NCBI RefSeq assembly: GCF_001310895.1
Contig: NZ_BAZS01000023.1
Coordinates: 1-64,000, forward strand
Direction: 5' to 3'
From: Virgibacillus halodenitrificans JCM 12304
GTDB taxonomy: Bacteria; Bacillota; Bacilli; Bacillales; Amphibacillaceae
DNA length: 64,000 nt
The translations under genes were made by a program, and so were the position numbers. This document shows, piece by piece, positions 7,727 through 18,122 of the stretch (within the stretch, counting starts at the first letter, position 1; each line of letters starts with the position of its first letter). The notes under the pieces were generated by a model. It ran no database searches, had not been told where the DNA came from, and saw nothing but the letters and a program-made list of their open reading frames with translations.

Positions 7727-8915
7727 ATGATTACGCATCAAATTTTATTATTGTTACTTGCTGGATATATCGTTTTTTCGATCGATAAAAAACAGAATTA
7801 CTTCCCGGTCCCAGTAGTTCTCGTAGTATTGGGGATCTTCCTTTCCTTCGTTCCAATTTTTCAAGGGATTACGATTACAAAAGAAATAATATTTAATGTA
7901 TTTTTACCAGCATTATTATTCATATCGTCCTATTCCTTTTCTGTTCAGGCATTAAAAAAGAATAAATGGCTGATTGGGGGAATGGGAACTGTCGGTTTAG
8001 TTTACAGTAGCAATACTTGGACTTTCTATTTATGCAGTAGGAAATCTGTTTATAAATCTATCCTTAATAGGTTCCTTGTTAATAGCAGGAATTTTATCAC
8101 CAACAGATCCTGTCTCTGTTGTTTCGATTTTAAAAAATTCTACTAGTGATGAAAAGGTTTCTGACGTAGTAGAAGGAGAATCTCTACTAAATGATGGAAC
8201 AAGTATTGTGGTATTTACAGTATTATTGGAAATGTATCTGCATGACCAGAGCTTTTCGGTCACATCATTTATTACGGAGTTTCTTTTTGTGTCACTAGGT
8301 GGGGTATTTATTGGAATAATTTTTGGCTGGTTGCTTAGTAAGGCAATTCACTATACCAATCACCGGCAATACCAGGTAATGCTCAGTATAATCATTGCAT
8401 ATGGCAGTTTTTATCTTGGAGAGCTACTGGGAGTTTCAGGAGTATTAGCAACAGTTACATCCGGATTACTATTATCCTATGAATTTGGAAAACATCGGCA
8501 GGAAGAACAATTTCGTGATTCATTAGATGGATTTTGGACCATTGTAGAACCAACGATCTTATCGATAATTTTCCTGTTAATCGGTATTCAATCAGCTAAT
8601 TATTTATTCGATGTGTCATGGGCATTGGTCGTGATTATCTTTATATTATCTCTGGTCAGCCGATTTATTGTATTGGCAACGTCTACAATGGTGATACCTC
8701 GCTGGCGTCAACGTTTTACTTTGGGTGACTCTTTAATGATTACATGGGCTGGTATCAAAGGGACGATGTCTGTTGCTTTACTTCTTGGGTTAGAAGCAGA
8801 AGCTTCCAATGATCATTTACTTGTTTCATTGACTTTTTCAGTAATTGTTCTTTCTTTAATTATTCAAAGTATAGGTGTTTACCCATTAACCAGAAGATTA
8901 TCTAAAGAGCATTGA
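7727..8915 (+). pseudogene. Na+/H+ antiporter, CPA1/NhaP type, frameshifted
   Basis: The gene would encode a membrane antiporter of about 396 residues exchanging Na+ (or K+) for H+. Residues to about V92 are in the first frame; the rest, from TVAILGLSIYAVGN through GILSPTDPVSV (the ion-binding region) to the end, is in another frame. The shift is near 8000-8003, in a TTT run, consistent with one inserted T. AGGAGGG precedes the start. No other defect is visible, so a sequence error or recent mutation is likely. It follows the GltS-like symporter, which would load the cell with Na+. Confidence 0.85.
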
Positions 8916-8919
8916 TAAG

Positions 8920-8964
8920 TAACATCTGCATCCGTAATATAGTACGAGATGCAGATGTTATTTT
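8920..8964 (+). terminator. Rho-independent terminator of the antiporter gene
   Basis: AACATCTGCATC (8921-8932) pairs with GATGCAGATGTT (8947-8958), followed by ATTTTTG. Confidence 0.85.
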
Positions 8965-9085
8965 TGATAGGAAAGTTAAATCCCCAACTGAATATATGTT
9001 CGTGTATAATAGAAGGTAGCTTCTCTATTTTTTTCCTCTGTATGTCTTCAACTTTTAAACCCAATATGTAGAAATAGGTGATTAT

Positions 9086-11229
9086 ATGAAATTAATCCTC
9101 GCTGAAAAACCCTCGGTAGCTAAAAATATTGCCGACGCATTGAAAATTAGAACAAAGAAAGAAGGCTATTTCGAAGGAAATGGTTATATTATTACGTGGC
9201 TTTTGGCCATTTAGTTCAGCTCTATGATGCAAAGGACTATGATAGTAAAATGGCAAAGTGGAAATTAGATAACTTTCCATTTATCCCCTCTAAATTCAAA
9301 TATAAAGTTAAATCAGGTTATGGGAATAAACAACGTCAGGATCAAGGAGCCGCCAAACAGTTACGAGTTATTCATCAGCTTATGAAACGTTCGGATGTGG
9401 ATACTATTATCTCAGCTTGTGACTATGATCGGGAAGGGCAACTAATTGGAGATAGTATTATTTACAGAGATAACAGACCTACTAAGCAGGTTTATCGATT
9501 ACTTCTAAATGAATGGACAGAGAAGGAAGTGCTCTCTGGTTTGGAAAGAATAAAACCAAATGAAAATATGAAATCATTAAGAGATGCGGGGGTAAGCAGG
9601 CAATGGGCGGACTGGGTGATTGGAATTAATTTAACCTCTGTAGCGACTTTAAAGTATCAAAAGGGTGGAGGTAAGGCTCTTAATATTGGTAGAGTTTTAT
9701 TACCAACTTTGAAAATCATTTATGATCGTGATAAAGAAATAGAAACTTTTCAGCCAGAGGATTATTTTAAGTTGGCAGCAATCTTTCGAACAGATCGTAA
9801 TGAGAAATATGAAGGGATTTATACAGCTCAGAAAGAAGATAAATTTAAAAACAGAGAAGCATTGGATGATATTCAGCGGAATCTAAATGAGAAGCCAGGT
9901 GAAATTAGTAAAAAAGAGATAGAAAAGAAAAAAGAGTTTCCACCATTTCTTTTCAATTTGTCTAATTTACAAGGTTACATTACGAATAAATATAAGGGAT
10001 GGACATCCGATAAGGTCTTAAAGGTAGCCCAATCACTTTATGAAAAGAAATACATTACTTACCCAAGAACATCGAGTATTGCTCTTGATGAAAGTTTAGT
10101 AGGCAAAACTGCAAAGGTTTTACAGACACATTCGGAAGACTTGCCTTATAAAGATGAAATTAAATTTAAAAAACTGAAAAGAGTTTTTAATAACTCTAAA
10201 GTGGAAAGCCATAGTGCTATTATACCAACATACATAAAGCCTAAACGTTTATCGAATGAGGAACAAATTGTTTATAACTCAATTAAAAATCGTTTTATCA
10301 TGCAATTTATGCCACTTGCAGAAGTGGAGGAAACGAGGCTATATACAAAGGTTGAAGGGGTCACAGGGATTTTCGTATCGAAAGGAAAAGTACAATTGGC
10401 AGAAGGCTGGAAAAAGGTAGAACAGATGCCTTCCAAAGACTCTTTCTTACCTCATGTGCAGAAAGGAGACCTCGTTTTAACTGATTCATCGGAAGTAACT
10501 TCTCATGTCACAAAGCCGCCGAAGCATCATACAGAAAAAACGTTACTGCGAGTGATGGAAACATGTGGAAAAAGGTATAAAGAAGATGAAGATGCATCAA
10601 CAGAAGCTGTATTAAGTGGGTTTAGTATTGGGACCCCGGCAACTAGAGCTGAAACAATTAAGAAATTAAAGGATGTTGGCTATATTGCCTTTCAGAATAA
10701 AAATCTGGTGTGTACTAATTTGGGTAGAAGTCTTGTCGAGACCTTACCAGTTACACAGTTATTTGATTTGGAATTCACTGGTAAATTAGAAAAGAGCCTT
10801 TCTGATATTCAAAAGGGAAAAGTTACAAAAGACCAGTTTCTTCATATGATTTATGCATTCACAAAAGACGCAGTTGCTGAAATAAAAAATAAAGAAGAAA
10901 AGATTATTCATGAGGTTACATCTTCCTCCAAACAAGAAGTGATTGGAAAGTGTCCGGCATGTGAGGGAAAGATAATAGAAAGCAAGAAGGGTTTCGGTTG
11001 TACAAATTGGAAGAAGGGCTGTAAATTCGTAGTTTGGAAAAACGATAAGTACCTTGCTGCAATGAAAAAACGTCCAACCAAAACAATGGTAAAGGCGCTA
11101 CTTAAAGATAAAAAAGCTTTCGTTAAAGGGTTAACAAGTAAGCAAGGGAAAAAATTCAACGCTTATTTGAGCTATGAAAAAAATGCGGATAATGAGTATT
11201 ACAGTTGGAAAATGGAGTTTAATAAATAA
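9086..11229 (+). pseudogene. topB: DNA topoisomerase III, frameshifted near its N-terminus
   Basis: This type IA topoisomerase relaxes and decatenates DNA through a Tyr-linked 5' break. The N-terminal [17 protein letters not shown] is encoded from 9086. The frame breaks after ACGTGG at 9199, where one G is missing from the expected ACG TGG GCT TTT GGC. The remaining 677 residues are open, with SACDYDREGQ (TOPRIM acidic residues), the active-site Tyr in KYITYPRTSS, and a C-terminal zinc-ribbon-like CPACEG...CTNWKKGC. A product initiated downstream would lack the TOPRIM start. The single homopolymer loss suggests a consensus error or a very recent mutation. Confidence 0.88.
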
Positions 11230-11267
11230 AAAGTGGTAGGCGAATTCAATTACGCCTACCACTTTTT
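11228..11267. terminator. Bidirectional terminator between topB and pyrP
   Basis: AAAAGTGGTAGGCG pairs with CGCCTACCACTTTT, with A and T runs on both sides. It serves the two converging genes. Confidence 0.9.
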
Positions 11268-11273
11268 ATCTTT

Positions 11274-12563
11274 TTAGCTATCTTCATTTGAGAGCTTTAA
11301 TATGTCAAGTAATTTAAAGAACAGACCGAGTACGATTGCTACAATTGTTGCCAAGCCCATACCAGATAGAGCAACTGTGCCAATTTGAACGGTGGCTCCG
11401 CTAATTCCTATCACTAAAACAACACAGGTAAGAATTAGATTCTGAGATCGGTTATAATCTACTTTTGCTTCGACAAGCATACGAAGTCCGCTTACCGCAA
11501 TAATACCGAAAAGCAATAGGGAGATTCCTCCCATAACTGCAGTAGGTATAGATGATATTAGAGCTGCTAATTTACCAACAAAGGATAAAACCATAGCAAG
11601 TATTGCTGCAATACCAATTATCCAAGTGGAATATACTCTTGTAATCGCTAATACTCCAATATTCTCACCATAGGTAGTATTTGGAGTGGAACCAAGAAAA
11701 CTGGAAATAATGGTAGAGATCCCGTTTCCCGCCAATGAGCGATCTAATCCAGGCTCTTTCATTAAATCCTTTTGAACAATATTACCAGTTACAAATAAAT
11801 GACCAATGTGTTCGGGAATTAATACTAACGCTGCAGGAAGAATAATTAAAATAGCTGACCAATCAAACTTTATTTTATAAAATTCAGGTTGGGATATCCA
11901 AGAAGCTTCCTTTACAGTTGAAAAATCAACTAAGCCAAAGAAGTAAGCAATAATATAACCACCGATAATCCCTAAAAGTATTGGAATTATTTTCAGAAAA
12001 CCTCTTAAGGTAACCCAACAGACTATCGTAATAGTTAAAGTAAGAAAGGAAACTAAAGCAACTTTAGGATCCATCGTCCAAGTAGGGTCTGCACCAGCTG
12101 GGGCAATCCATCCAGCCATTTCTGCTGCGGTGGGAACAAGTTCCAAGCCAATAACGGCAACAATGGCTCCCATTGCAGCTGGAGGGAAAATAACATCAAT
12201 CCAGGTCGTGCCAACGAATTTTACAAGAATAGAAACAAGAGTCAAAACAATCCCGACAGCCAAAAATCCTCCAAGAGCATAACTGTACCCCTGGTCTCCG
12301 GCATAATTATCAAGTACGGCAAAAACCGGTGATAAAAAGGCGAAACTCGAGCCTAAAAATGCAGGTATTTTTCCCTTTGTAATAAAGATGTATAATAATG
12401 TACCGAAGCCGTTCATTAGTAAAATAGTTGCTGGATTTACCCCAAACAAAATTGGAACTAATACAGTGGAACCGAACATTGCAAATAAATGCTGAATACT
12501 TAACGGCAAACTTTTTAACAATGGTAATCGCTCATCAACTTGAATCTCTTTATAATGTGCCAC
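11274..12563 (-). CDS. pyrP: Uracil permease
   Basis: This 429-residue inner-membrane NCS2 transporter brings in uracil with protons. About 14 hydrophobic segments and the family signature around LIPEHIGHLFVTGNIV (central Glu) and GENIGVLAITRV are visible. Translation starts at GTG, with AAAGGAGG seven bases upstream. The identification as a pyrimidine permease is strengthened by the PyrR-type attenuator in its leader (12733-12840), which shuts transcription when UMP/UTP is high. It is separated from the pyr biosynthetic genes, as a single-gene unit. Confidence 0.92.
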   Translation of the reverse strand: MAHYKEIQVDERLPLLKSLPLSIQHLFAMFGSTVLVPILFGVNPATILLMNGFGTLLYIFITKGKIPAFLGSSFAFLSPVFAVLDNYAGDQGYSYALGGFLAVGIVLTLVSILVKFVGTTWIDVIFPPAAMGAIVAVIGLELVPTAAEMAGWIAPAGADPTWTMDPKVALVSFLTLTITIVCWVTLRGFLKIIPILLGIIGGYIIAYFFGLVDFSTVKEASWISQPEFYKIKFDWSAILIILPAALVLIPEHIGHLFVTGNIVQKDLMKEPGLDRSLAGNGISTIISSFLGSTPNTTYGENIGVLAITRVYSTWIIGIAAILAMVLSFVGKLAALISSIPTAVMGGISLLLFGIIAVSGLRMLVEAKVDYNRSQNLILTCVVLVIGISGATVQIGTVALSGMGLATIVAIVLGLFFKLLDILKLSNEDS

Positions 12564-12732
12564 AATTCATCCTCCTTTATAGTGCCCATCGGTTACCCAG
12601 AGGATATTCATAATTAAAGCAAAAGAACTTTCTTTAGAGAAGACAGCTTGGAAACTCTCATGGAAACAGAATAAGGATAGATAATATTTGACTGTTTTCC
12701 TTAGCAGGAAGAATTCCAGTTTTCTAGTCTAT

Positions 12733-12765
12733 AAAAAAGCACCTTACCAAATATGGCAAGGTGCT
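12733..12765 (-). terminator. Attenuator terminator in the pyrP leader
   Basis: On the minus strand AGCACCTTGCC pairs with GGTAAGGTGCT and is followed by TTTTTT. It lies downstream of the PyrR-binding hairpin. The CAAGGTGGAACAG region could form a competing antiterminator. Confidence 0.88.
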
Positions 12766-12820
12766 AACTTCAAAGAGAATTGCTTCTCTTTCAGTAACAG
12801 AATTTTATCTGTTCCACCTT

Positions 12821-12840
12821 GCCAGCCTCACTGGACTGGT
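12821..12840 (-). promoter_or_regulatory. PyrR-binding RNA hairpin
   Basis: The minus-strand RNA reads ACCAGTCCAGTGAGGCTGGC. This carries the AGUCCAG-N-GAGGCU core that PyrR recognises in Bacillus pyr leaders. PyrR bound with UMP would disrupt antitermination and favour the terminator at 12733-12765. Confidence 0.9.
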
Positions 12841-12871
12841 TTAAAGGTAACCGTATGAACTTATCGTAGTT

Positions 12872-12900
12872 ATTATGGCAGTATCTCTAAGTTATGTCAA
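12872..12900 (-). promoter_or_regulatory. Sigma-A promoter of pyrP
   Basis: TTGACA (12895-12900) and CATAAT (12872-12877) are spaced by 17 bp on the minus strand, about 35 bp before the PyrR hairpin. Confidence 0.7.
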
Positions 12901-12913
12901 TTTCTTTTTTTAT

Positions 12914-13408
12914 TTAATTTTCCCCTTGTAGCTGTACTTTTAGAATTTTACCGCTCGCTGTCTTGGGAAGCTCATCCATAAAAGTAACTGCATTTGGACA
13001 TTCGGAAAATTCGAGTGTACGCCGACAATATTCGATAAGTTCTTCCTCTGTAGCGTCTTGGTTCTCATATAATACAACAAAAGCATGGGCAACTTCTCCC
13101 AGTTTCTCATGGGGAACGGGAACAACAGATGCTTCCTGAACAGCAGGGTGCTTAAGCAATAATCTCTCCAAACCAACAGAGGATATCTTAGTTTCTGCTG
13201 TATCAATATCTTTTTTTCGATCAATAACATGGATGTTGCCATTGCTATCAATCGTACCCAGGTCACCCGTATATACCCAGCCTTCATCGTTTCTATTTTT
13301 AAATTGTTCTGTTCCATTACCTTTCACAATGACTTCACCTACTTCTATTCCGTCATGCTTTACGTCCTCTCCGTGCTTATTAATAACACGTACTTGAGTT
13401 TGAATCAT
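12914..13408 (-). pseudogene. Acyl-CoA synthetase (AMP-forming), C-terminal remnant
   Basis: Only the last 164 residues of an AMP-binding acyl-CoA synthetase remain. The motif YTGDLGTIDSNGNIHVIDRKKD and the terminal PKTASGKILK, carrying the catalytic lysine, are clear. The N-terminal adenylation core of about 350 residues, with the P-loop, is absent, and upstream sequence (13409-13660) is non-coding. GGTGGGG precedes the ATG, so a short product could still be made, but it could not activate acyl substrates. Two cre-like sites lie upstream, as expected for the control region of such a gene, hinting at an internal deletion. Confidence 0.8.
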
Positions 13409-13504
13409 CTGTTACCCCACCTTTTTATAAAGATTAAAATAGAAATCTTCTAAACAAATGTAATAGATTAAAAACGTTTTATTAAGAAAATTATATCATA
13501 TGTT

Positions 13505-13518
13505 TGAAAGCGTTTTAT
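13505..13518. promoter_or_regulatory. cre-like (CcpA) site upstream of the acyl-CoA synthetase remnant
   Basis: TGAAAGCGTTTTAT matches the cre consensus TGWAARCGYTWNCW at 13 of 14 positions. A weaker relative, TAAAAACGTTTTAT, lies at about 13470. Confidence 0.45.
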
Positions 13519-13665
13519 AGTATTTGTTTTGTTTATCGCTCTATTAATCTTCCAAACAACAAAAAATAATCTATGTATTATTATTGAAAACTATCTTGCA
13601 ATACGCTTACAATAAGGAAGACTAAGATATATTTAATAAAATATAAACAGTGAAGGGGGGAGCAG

Positions 13666-14367
13666 ATGAAAAGCAGGAAGTTAATTGCTATAAACGTACT
13701 ATTTTTGATCGTTTTTTTAGTAATAGTAGTTGCAGGAGTGCAGAAGTCGCAGATAAATAAGGTTGAATCAGCGAAAATAGAGGAGGAAGATAGTACTTTA
13801 GACGAAATTCCAGCTCCTTCTACTACTACTCTTACATTGGCAGAACCTGTAATAAAAACGCTCGATTTACACTATCGAGCAAAAAATGGGGAAGAGTGGA
13901 TAAAAAAGAAGCAATTTACTGTAGATGCAGATGTGGAAATGGAAGAGGAAGTGGAGGAAGTCGTTCCTGAGGAAATAGAATCGGTTAGTAGCGAAACTGA
14001 AACAGTGGAGACTCCAACTTCGTTTTCAAATAATCATTACCAATCTGAGCGAACTTACCAACAGAGTAGTACAAACTCCAGTAAAGAAAACTCGGGTAAT
14101 ACGCCTGAAAAAAATGCAGCCGAGGAAAATAGTCAAATAAAGACTGATGAATCAACTTCAGAGTCAGATGAAAAAAACGAATCGGACTCTAAAGAGGAAG
14201 CAAATGAGGAATCTCAGGATCAAGCTCCGGACAAAGATACAGGTACAGAGGATAAGGAAGAAACAGAGCAACCAGCAAAACCCCCGATAGAAGAGCCAGA
14301 AAATAACCCGGAAGATGGAAAGCCAGTTGACCCACCAAAGCCAACTGAGCCAAAAGAAAATAAATAA
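13666..14367 (+). CDS. Membrane-anchored acidic, low-complexity protein of unknown function
   Basis: I do not recognise a family for this 233-residue protein. Residues 5-25 form one hydrophobic segment (a signal anchor). The rest is predicted to be outside the membrane and is very rich in Glu, Asp, Ser, Thr and Asn. From about residue 120 it is highly acidic and disordered, ending in a Pro-Glu-Pro tail. AAGGGGGG lies upstream of the ATG. It is followed after 20 bp by an SDR gene. High acidity is common in surface proteins of halotolerant Bacillaceae. Confidence 0.7.
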   Translation: MKSRKLIAINVLFLIVFLVIVVAGVQKSQINKVESAKIEEEDSTLDEIPAPSTTTLTLAEPVIKTLDLHYRAKNGEEWIKKKQFTVDADVEMEEEVEEVVPEEIESVSSETETVETPTSFSNNHYQSERTYQQSSTNSSKENSGNTPEKNAAEENSQIKTDESTSESDEKNESDSKEEANEESQDQAPDKDTGTEDKEETEQPAKPPIEEPENNPEDGKPVDPPKPTEPKENK

Positions 14368-14387
14368 TCTTAAAAGGAGGAGAAACG

Positions 14388-15089
14388 ATGGACTTAATAG
14401 GTAAAACAGCAATTATAACAGGTGCAAGTAGTGGGATAGGCAAGGGAATTGCAAAGCATTTGTCTGATGTTGGAGTGAATGTAGTGCTGGCTGCCAGAAA
14501 TAAAGAAAAATTAGCAGGTGTTGCTGAAGAAATTAATCAATCGATGCAAGGTAAAGCACTAGCAGTGGAAACAGATGTCTCTAATAAAGAAGATATGGAT
14601 GTATTAATCAAACAGGCGAGGAACACGTTCGGAAAGGTAGACATTTTTGTAAATAATGCCGGCCAAATGTTACATTCCCGAGTTCAAGATGGTCATGTTG
14701 ATGAATGGGAAAAAATGATCGATGTCAATATTAAAGGTGTTTTATACGGAATTCATGGAGTGCTGCCGGAAATGCTAGAAAGAAAATCAGGGCATATTAT
14801 TAACATTGCGTCGGTATCCGGACATGAGGTTACCAAAGTAAGCACTGTATACAGTGCCACAAAATTTGCAGTACGGGCTATTTCTATGGGACTTGAAAAG
14901 GAACTCGCGAAAACAGGAGTAAGAGTAACAAATATTTCACCAGGAAAAGTGGATACAGATCTAGCGTCTGCGAGTCAATCTTCAGATCGTAAGCCGTTGC
15001 ATACTGATGACATTGCAAAATCAGTAATTTATGCAGTCTCCCAGCCAGATTATGTCAATGTAAATGAAATAACTGTGCGGCCGGTATAA
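14388..15089 (+). CDS. Short-chain dehydrogenase/reductase (classical SDR)
   Basis: This 233-residue cytoplasmic NAD(P)-dependent oxidoreductase has the TGASSGIG cofactor motif at 11-18, NNAG near 88, a catalytic Ser in IASVSG and YSATK (Tyr/Lys pair) near 151-155. AAAGGAGGAG precedes the start. The closest general family is the YdfG/serine-dehydrogenase-like SDRs, but the substrate is not evident. It is 20 bp after the acidic membrane protein and may be co-transcribed with it. Confidence 0.88.
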   Translation: MDLIGKTAIITGASSGIGKGIAKHLSDVGVNVVLAARNKEKLAGVAEEINQSMQGKALAVETDVSNKEDMDVLIKQARNTFGKVDIFVNNAGQMLHSRVQDGHVDEWEKMIDVNIKGVLYGIHGVLPEMLERKSGHIINIASVSGHEVTKVSTVYSATKFAVRAISMGLEKELAKTGVRVTNISPGKVDTDLASASQSSDRKPLHTDDIAKSVIYAVSQPDYVNVNEITVRPV

Positions 15090-15261
15090 TTAATCAATTT
15101 TTATTTTAGTGATTGATTATTAGCCTATTTAATAAAACTTTGCTATTATAAAAGTATTGTAAGAATAGTTCTTAGCGCAGTGCTATCAATTTTTAATATA
15201 GGTATAAATGACGCTTTAACTATAATCATACTTAGAACCAATCAGGAAGGTGGAAATTCTT

Positions 15262-16473
15262 ATGAGTAACAAACCAAAAATAGTAGTTTTAGGTGCGGGT
15301 TATGCTGGTTTAACAACAACTAGACGCCTAGTAAAGACATTGTCTCCTGAACAGGCTGAAATTGTTTTAGTAAATAAACATAACTACCACTATGAGTCTA
15401 CATGGCTTCATGAAGTAGCTGCCGGAACAATTAATCCAAACCAGGCACGCGTTATGATTAGTGATGTAGTAAATCCAAACAGAGTCCGTTTAGTATATGA
15501 TTCTGTTGTAGAAATTAAGAAAGATGAACAACGTGTTGTACTTGAAAATAGTGAACTATCATATGATTACTTAGTGGTAGGTCTAGGCTTTGAGTCAAAT
15601 GACTTTGGAATCAAGGGAATGGCAGAAAATGCTTTTGCCATTGAAGATATTGATTCAAGCCGTGAAATCAGTGAGCATATTGAGTATCAATTTGCTAAAT
15701 ATAACAATGATCAAAACGCAGAAGATCACAGCTTAAACATTTTAGTTGGTGGTGCAGGATTCACAGGGATTGAGTTAGTTGGTGAATTAGCTAATAAGGT
15801 GCCTGAGCTTTGTAAGAAGTATGATATCGATCGAAGTAAAGTCCGCATCATCAATGTAGAAGCAGCTCCATCTATACTTCCAATGTTTGATAAAGAATTA
15901 GTAGCTTATGCTAAGAAATCTTTAGAAGATCGCGGAGTAGAAATTAAAATTGGAGCAGCTATTTCTGAATGTACACCAGAAGGTTTCGTAGTAGGTGATG
16001 ACAAAGAGCTTATTAAAGCAGGTACGATTATCTGGACTGGTGGTGTAAAGGGTAGCTCAGTGCTAGGTAAATCTGGTTTTGAACTAACTAAAGGTAAAGT
16101 AAATGTAGATGGCGACTTACGTATGAAAGGCGAAGAGAATGTGTTCGTCATTGGTGACTGTTCATGGGTTTGGAACAAAGAAGCGGATCGTCCTTATCCA
16201 CCAACTGCACAACTTGCCATGCAGGAAGCAGATGTAGTTGCAGCTAACCTAAAAGCATTAATCTCTAACCAACCATTAACTGATTTTGTATTTAATGATA
16301 AAGGTACTGTTGCTTCTTTAGGTCATTCTGATGGTATTGGAAACATTTTCTCTGGTTATAAAATCCAAGGAAAAAGTGCTGCCACTATGAAGAAGGTAGT
16401 TGATAACCGTTCCCTTCTATTATTAGGAGGACCGAAATTAGTGCTTAAGAAAGGTAAATTCCGTCCTTTTTAA
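15262..16473 (+). CDS. ndh: Type II NADH:quinone dehydrogenase
   Basis: This 403-residue FAD protein oxidises NADH and reduces quinone at the membrane without pumping protons. An N-terminal FAD-binding VVLGAGYAGL motif follows the start, the NAD-binding GGAGFTGIE lies near 163, and the second FAD motif FVIGDCS near 294. The start is taken at ATG 15262, with GGAAGGTGG upstream; a GTG at 15250 is possible. Codon use is unusually regular, as in highly expressed genes. It is similar to Bacillus YumB/YutJ-type NDH-2 enzymes; which paralogue cannot be told. Confidence 0.88.
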   Translation: MSNKPKIVVLGAGYAGLTTTRRLVKTLSPEQAEIVLVNKHNYHYESTWLHEVAAGTINPNQARVMISDVVNPNRVRLVYDSVVEIKKDEQRVVLENSELSYDYLVVGLGFESNDFGIKGMAENAFAIEDIDSSREISEHIEYQFAKYNNDQNAEDHSLNILVGGAGFTGIELVGELANKVPELCKKYDIDRSKVRIINVEAAPSILPMFDKELVAYAKKSLEDRGVEIKIGAAISECTPEGFVVGDDKELIKAGTIIWTGGVKGSSVLGKSGFELTKGKVNVDGDLRMKGEENVFVIGDCSWVWNKEADRPYPPTAQLAMQEADVVAANLKALISNQPLTDFVFNDKGTVASLGHSDGIGNIFSGYKIQGKSAATMKKVVDNRSLLLLGGPKLVLKKGKFRPF

Positions 16474-16525
16474 GACCTAATTTATCTAAAAAAATAAACA
16501 TTCGATATAAGGAGGTTAACAAATA

Positions 16526-16627
16526 ATGAAAAATAAAACATTATGTAACTTTTTGCTACTCCTCACTGCTTTAGTGGGATATAGAATGCTAACCGATTAT
16601 ATGGAAGACACAAAAGATTTTCGTTAA
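16526..16627 (+). CDS. Small membrane protein, 33 residues, unknown function
   Basis: A strong AAGGAGGT lies nine bases before the ATG, and a terminator follows directly (16633-16673). The product has one hydrophobic stretch (LCNFLLLLTALVGYRML), then a short acidic and basic tail. No family recognised. Position after ndh suggests co-transcription. Confidence 0.65.
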   Translation: MKNKTLCNFLLLLTALVGYRMLTDYMEDTKDFR

Positions 16628-16632
16628 AAATA

Positions 16633-16673
16633 AAACCGCCTAACTGTTTAATTGCAGTTTTAGGCGGTTTTTT
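16633..16673 (+). terminator. Rho-independent terminator after ndh and the small ORF
   Basis: AAACCGCCTAACTG pairs with CAGTTTTAGGCGGTTT and is followed by T6. Confidence 0.9.
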
Positions 16674-16778
16674 ATTAGCTCGCAAGTTATACATGTCAAA
16701 TTTCAACACAGTAAAAGTGTTTTTCATCACTGACATAGTGTAAACAATTCGAGTATACTTACAATAGGAGGGATTAGG

Positions 16779-17030
16779 ATGAATACAGGTCTTTTATTAT
16801 TTTTATTCGTTTTATTTGGGGTAGCTCTTTGGGGTACATTTTATGCATTCAAACAAGAAGAAGAAAAGATGAAAAAGTATGAGGAAGAAGGGGATACGGT
16901 TGAAGATCAATTAAAAAGATCATTGGAATATGAAAAATCTTCTTTAAAATCAAACGTACCAATACAAATATGGATTTATACTATTACAATTCTTCTTTCT
17001 CTTATTGCTTTTGCGATTTACCTTATTTGA
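16779..17030 (+). CDS. Small two-TM membrane protein, unknown function
   Basis: This 83-residue protein has a hydrophobic segment at about 3-24, a charged cytoplasmic-type middle (KQEEEKMKKYEEEGD) and a second hydrophobic segment at 63-83. GGAGGG precedes the start. It lies 63 bp before the VanW-family gene on the same strand. No family recognised. Confidence 0.7.
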   Translation: MNTGLLLFLFVLFGVALWGTFYAFKQEEEKMKKYEEEGDTVEDQLKRSLEYEKSSLKSNVPIQIWIYTITILLSLIAFAIYLI

Positions 17031-17093
17031 TTATTATATTTTTGGGTTTAATTTTAGCCTATCTTCTCATACTATCCACAGGAGGTATGAAAG

Positions 17094-17960
17094 ATGAAAA
17101 AAATCTACTTCTTTATTTTATTTTTTATCTTTGTTTTAGTGGTAGTGTATCCCGTATCCGCAGAAAATAAGTTAGTTAACATAGAAAAAGCTGAGGTTGA
17201 CCAATATGGACTTGCCTTATTTGATCCATTATTCATTAATCAGCAGAAGCTAGAACAGTTAATGGATAATTTGGATAAGCAGTTATATAAAGAACCGCAA
17301 AATGCAACTATCAGTGATAATGATAAAATTATTGACGGGAAACCGGGCTTAGCAATCGATAGAGAAAAGTTTCAAATAAATTTTCGTGAACGGTTTTATA
17401 ATTCGGAAGATGAAAAGCTTAAGGTACCAATGCGAAAGGTATATCCACGAGTGGATCGTTCTTTGCTGGAAGAAATACGGGGAAAAGAACTGGGCAACTA
17501 CGTGACTTACTATAAAGAAAACAATAAGGAGCGATCGCATAATATATCTTTGGCAGCAACTGCAATAAATAATTATGTCTTATTTCCCGGGGAGACGTTT
17601 TCTTTTAATCAAGTAGTCGGAAAGAGAACAAAAGAAAAAGGGTATAAGCGTGCTCCAGTGATTGTAAGGGGAGAGCTTGCAGAAGATATCGGTGGTGGTA
17701 TTTGTCAAGTCTCCTCTACCCTTTTTAATGCAGTTAATCTAAAAGGTATTCAAATTGTAGAGCGTTATACTCATAGCCGCGAAGTGCCTTACGTTCCTCC
17801 TGGCAAAGACGCTACCGTAAGCTGGTGGGGGCCTGATTTTGTGTTTAAAAACATGTATAATCAACCAATATTAATACGCGCTTTCTCTAAAAACGGTAAA
17901 ATTAATATTCGTATCTATTCTTCTGAATCTGCAACTTACTTCAAAGGTAATACTACTTGA
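17094..17960 (+). CDS. VanW family protein, exported
   Basis: This 288-residue protein has a signal peptide or anchor at 1-22 ending in VYPVSAE. The VanW domain fills residues 145-280, with the signatures FPGETFSFNQVVG, EDIGGGICQVSSTLFNAV and YVPPGKDATVSWWGPDF. VanW is known from vancomycin-resistance clusters, but most members, as here, are in ordinary genomes and have no established activity; an envelope role is inferred. AGGAGG precedes the start. No van genes are nearby, so this is not evidence of glycopeptide resistance. Confidence 0.85.
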   Translation: MKKIYFFILFFIFVLVVVYPVSAENKLVNIEKAEVDQYGLALFDPLFINQQKLEQLMDNLDKQLYKEPQNATISDNDKIIDGKPGLAIDREKFQINFRERFYNSEDEKLKVPMRKVYPRVDRSLLEEIRGKELGNYVTYYKENNKERSHNISLAATAINNYVLFPGETFSFNQVVGKRTKEKGYKRAPVIVRGELAEDIGGGICQVSSTLFNAVNLKGIQIVERYTHSREVPYVPPGKDATVSWWGPDFVFKNMYNQPILIRAFSKNGKINIRIYSSESATYFKGNTT

Positions 17961-18122
17961 AAGCATGCTAACTAATAGATTAACTAAGGTTTTCACAGGT
18001 GTTTATAATAATTAGCCACATATTGGCTTGTTTTGGGAATAAGTTGTTTTACAAGTTATAATTCTAATGAATGCTAGACGAATATTGGATTATTTTTATA
18101 GACAGGGGTTGAGTTAATAATA

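Noticed and set aside
17094-17960. Vancomycin-resistance cluster
   Set aside because: VanW-domain proteins are widespread; no ligase, VanH, VanX or VanRS genes are present.
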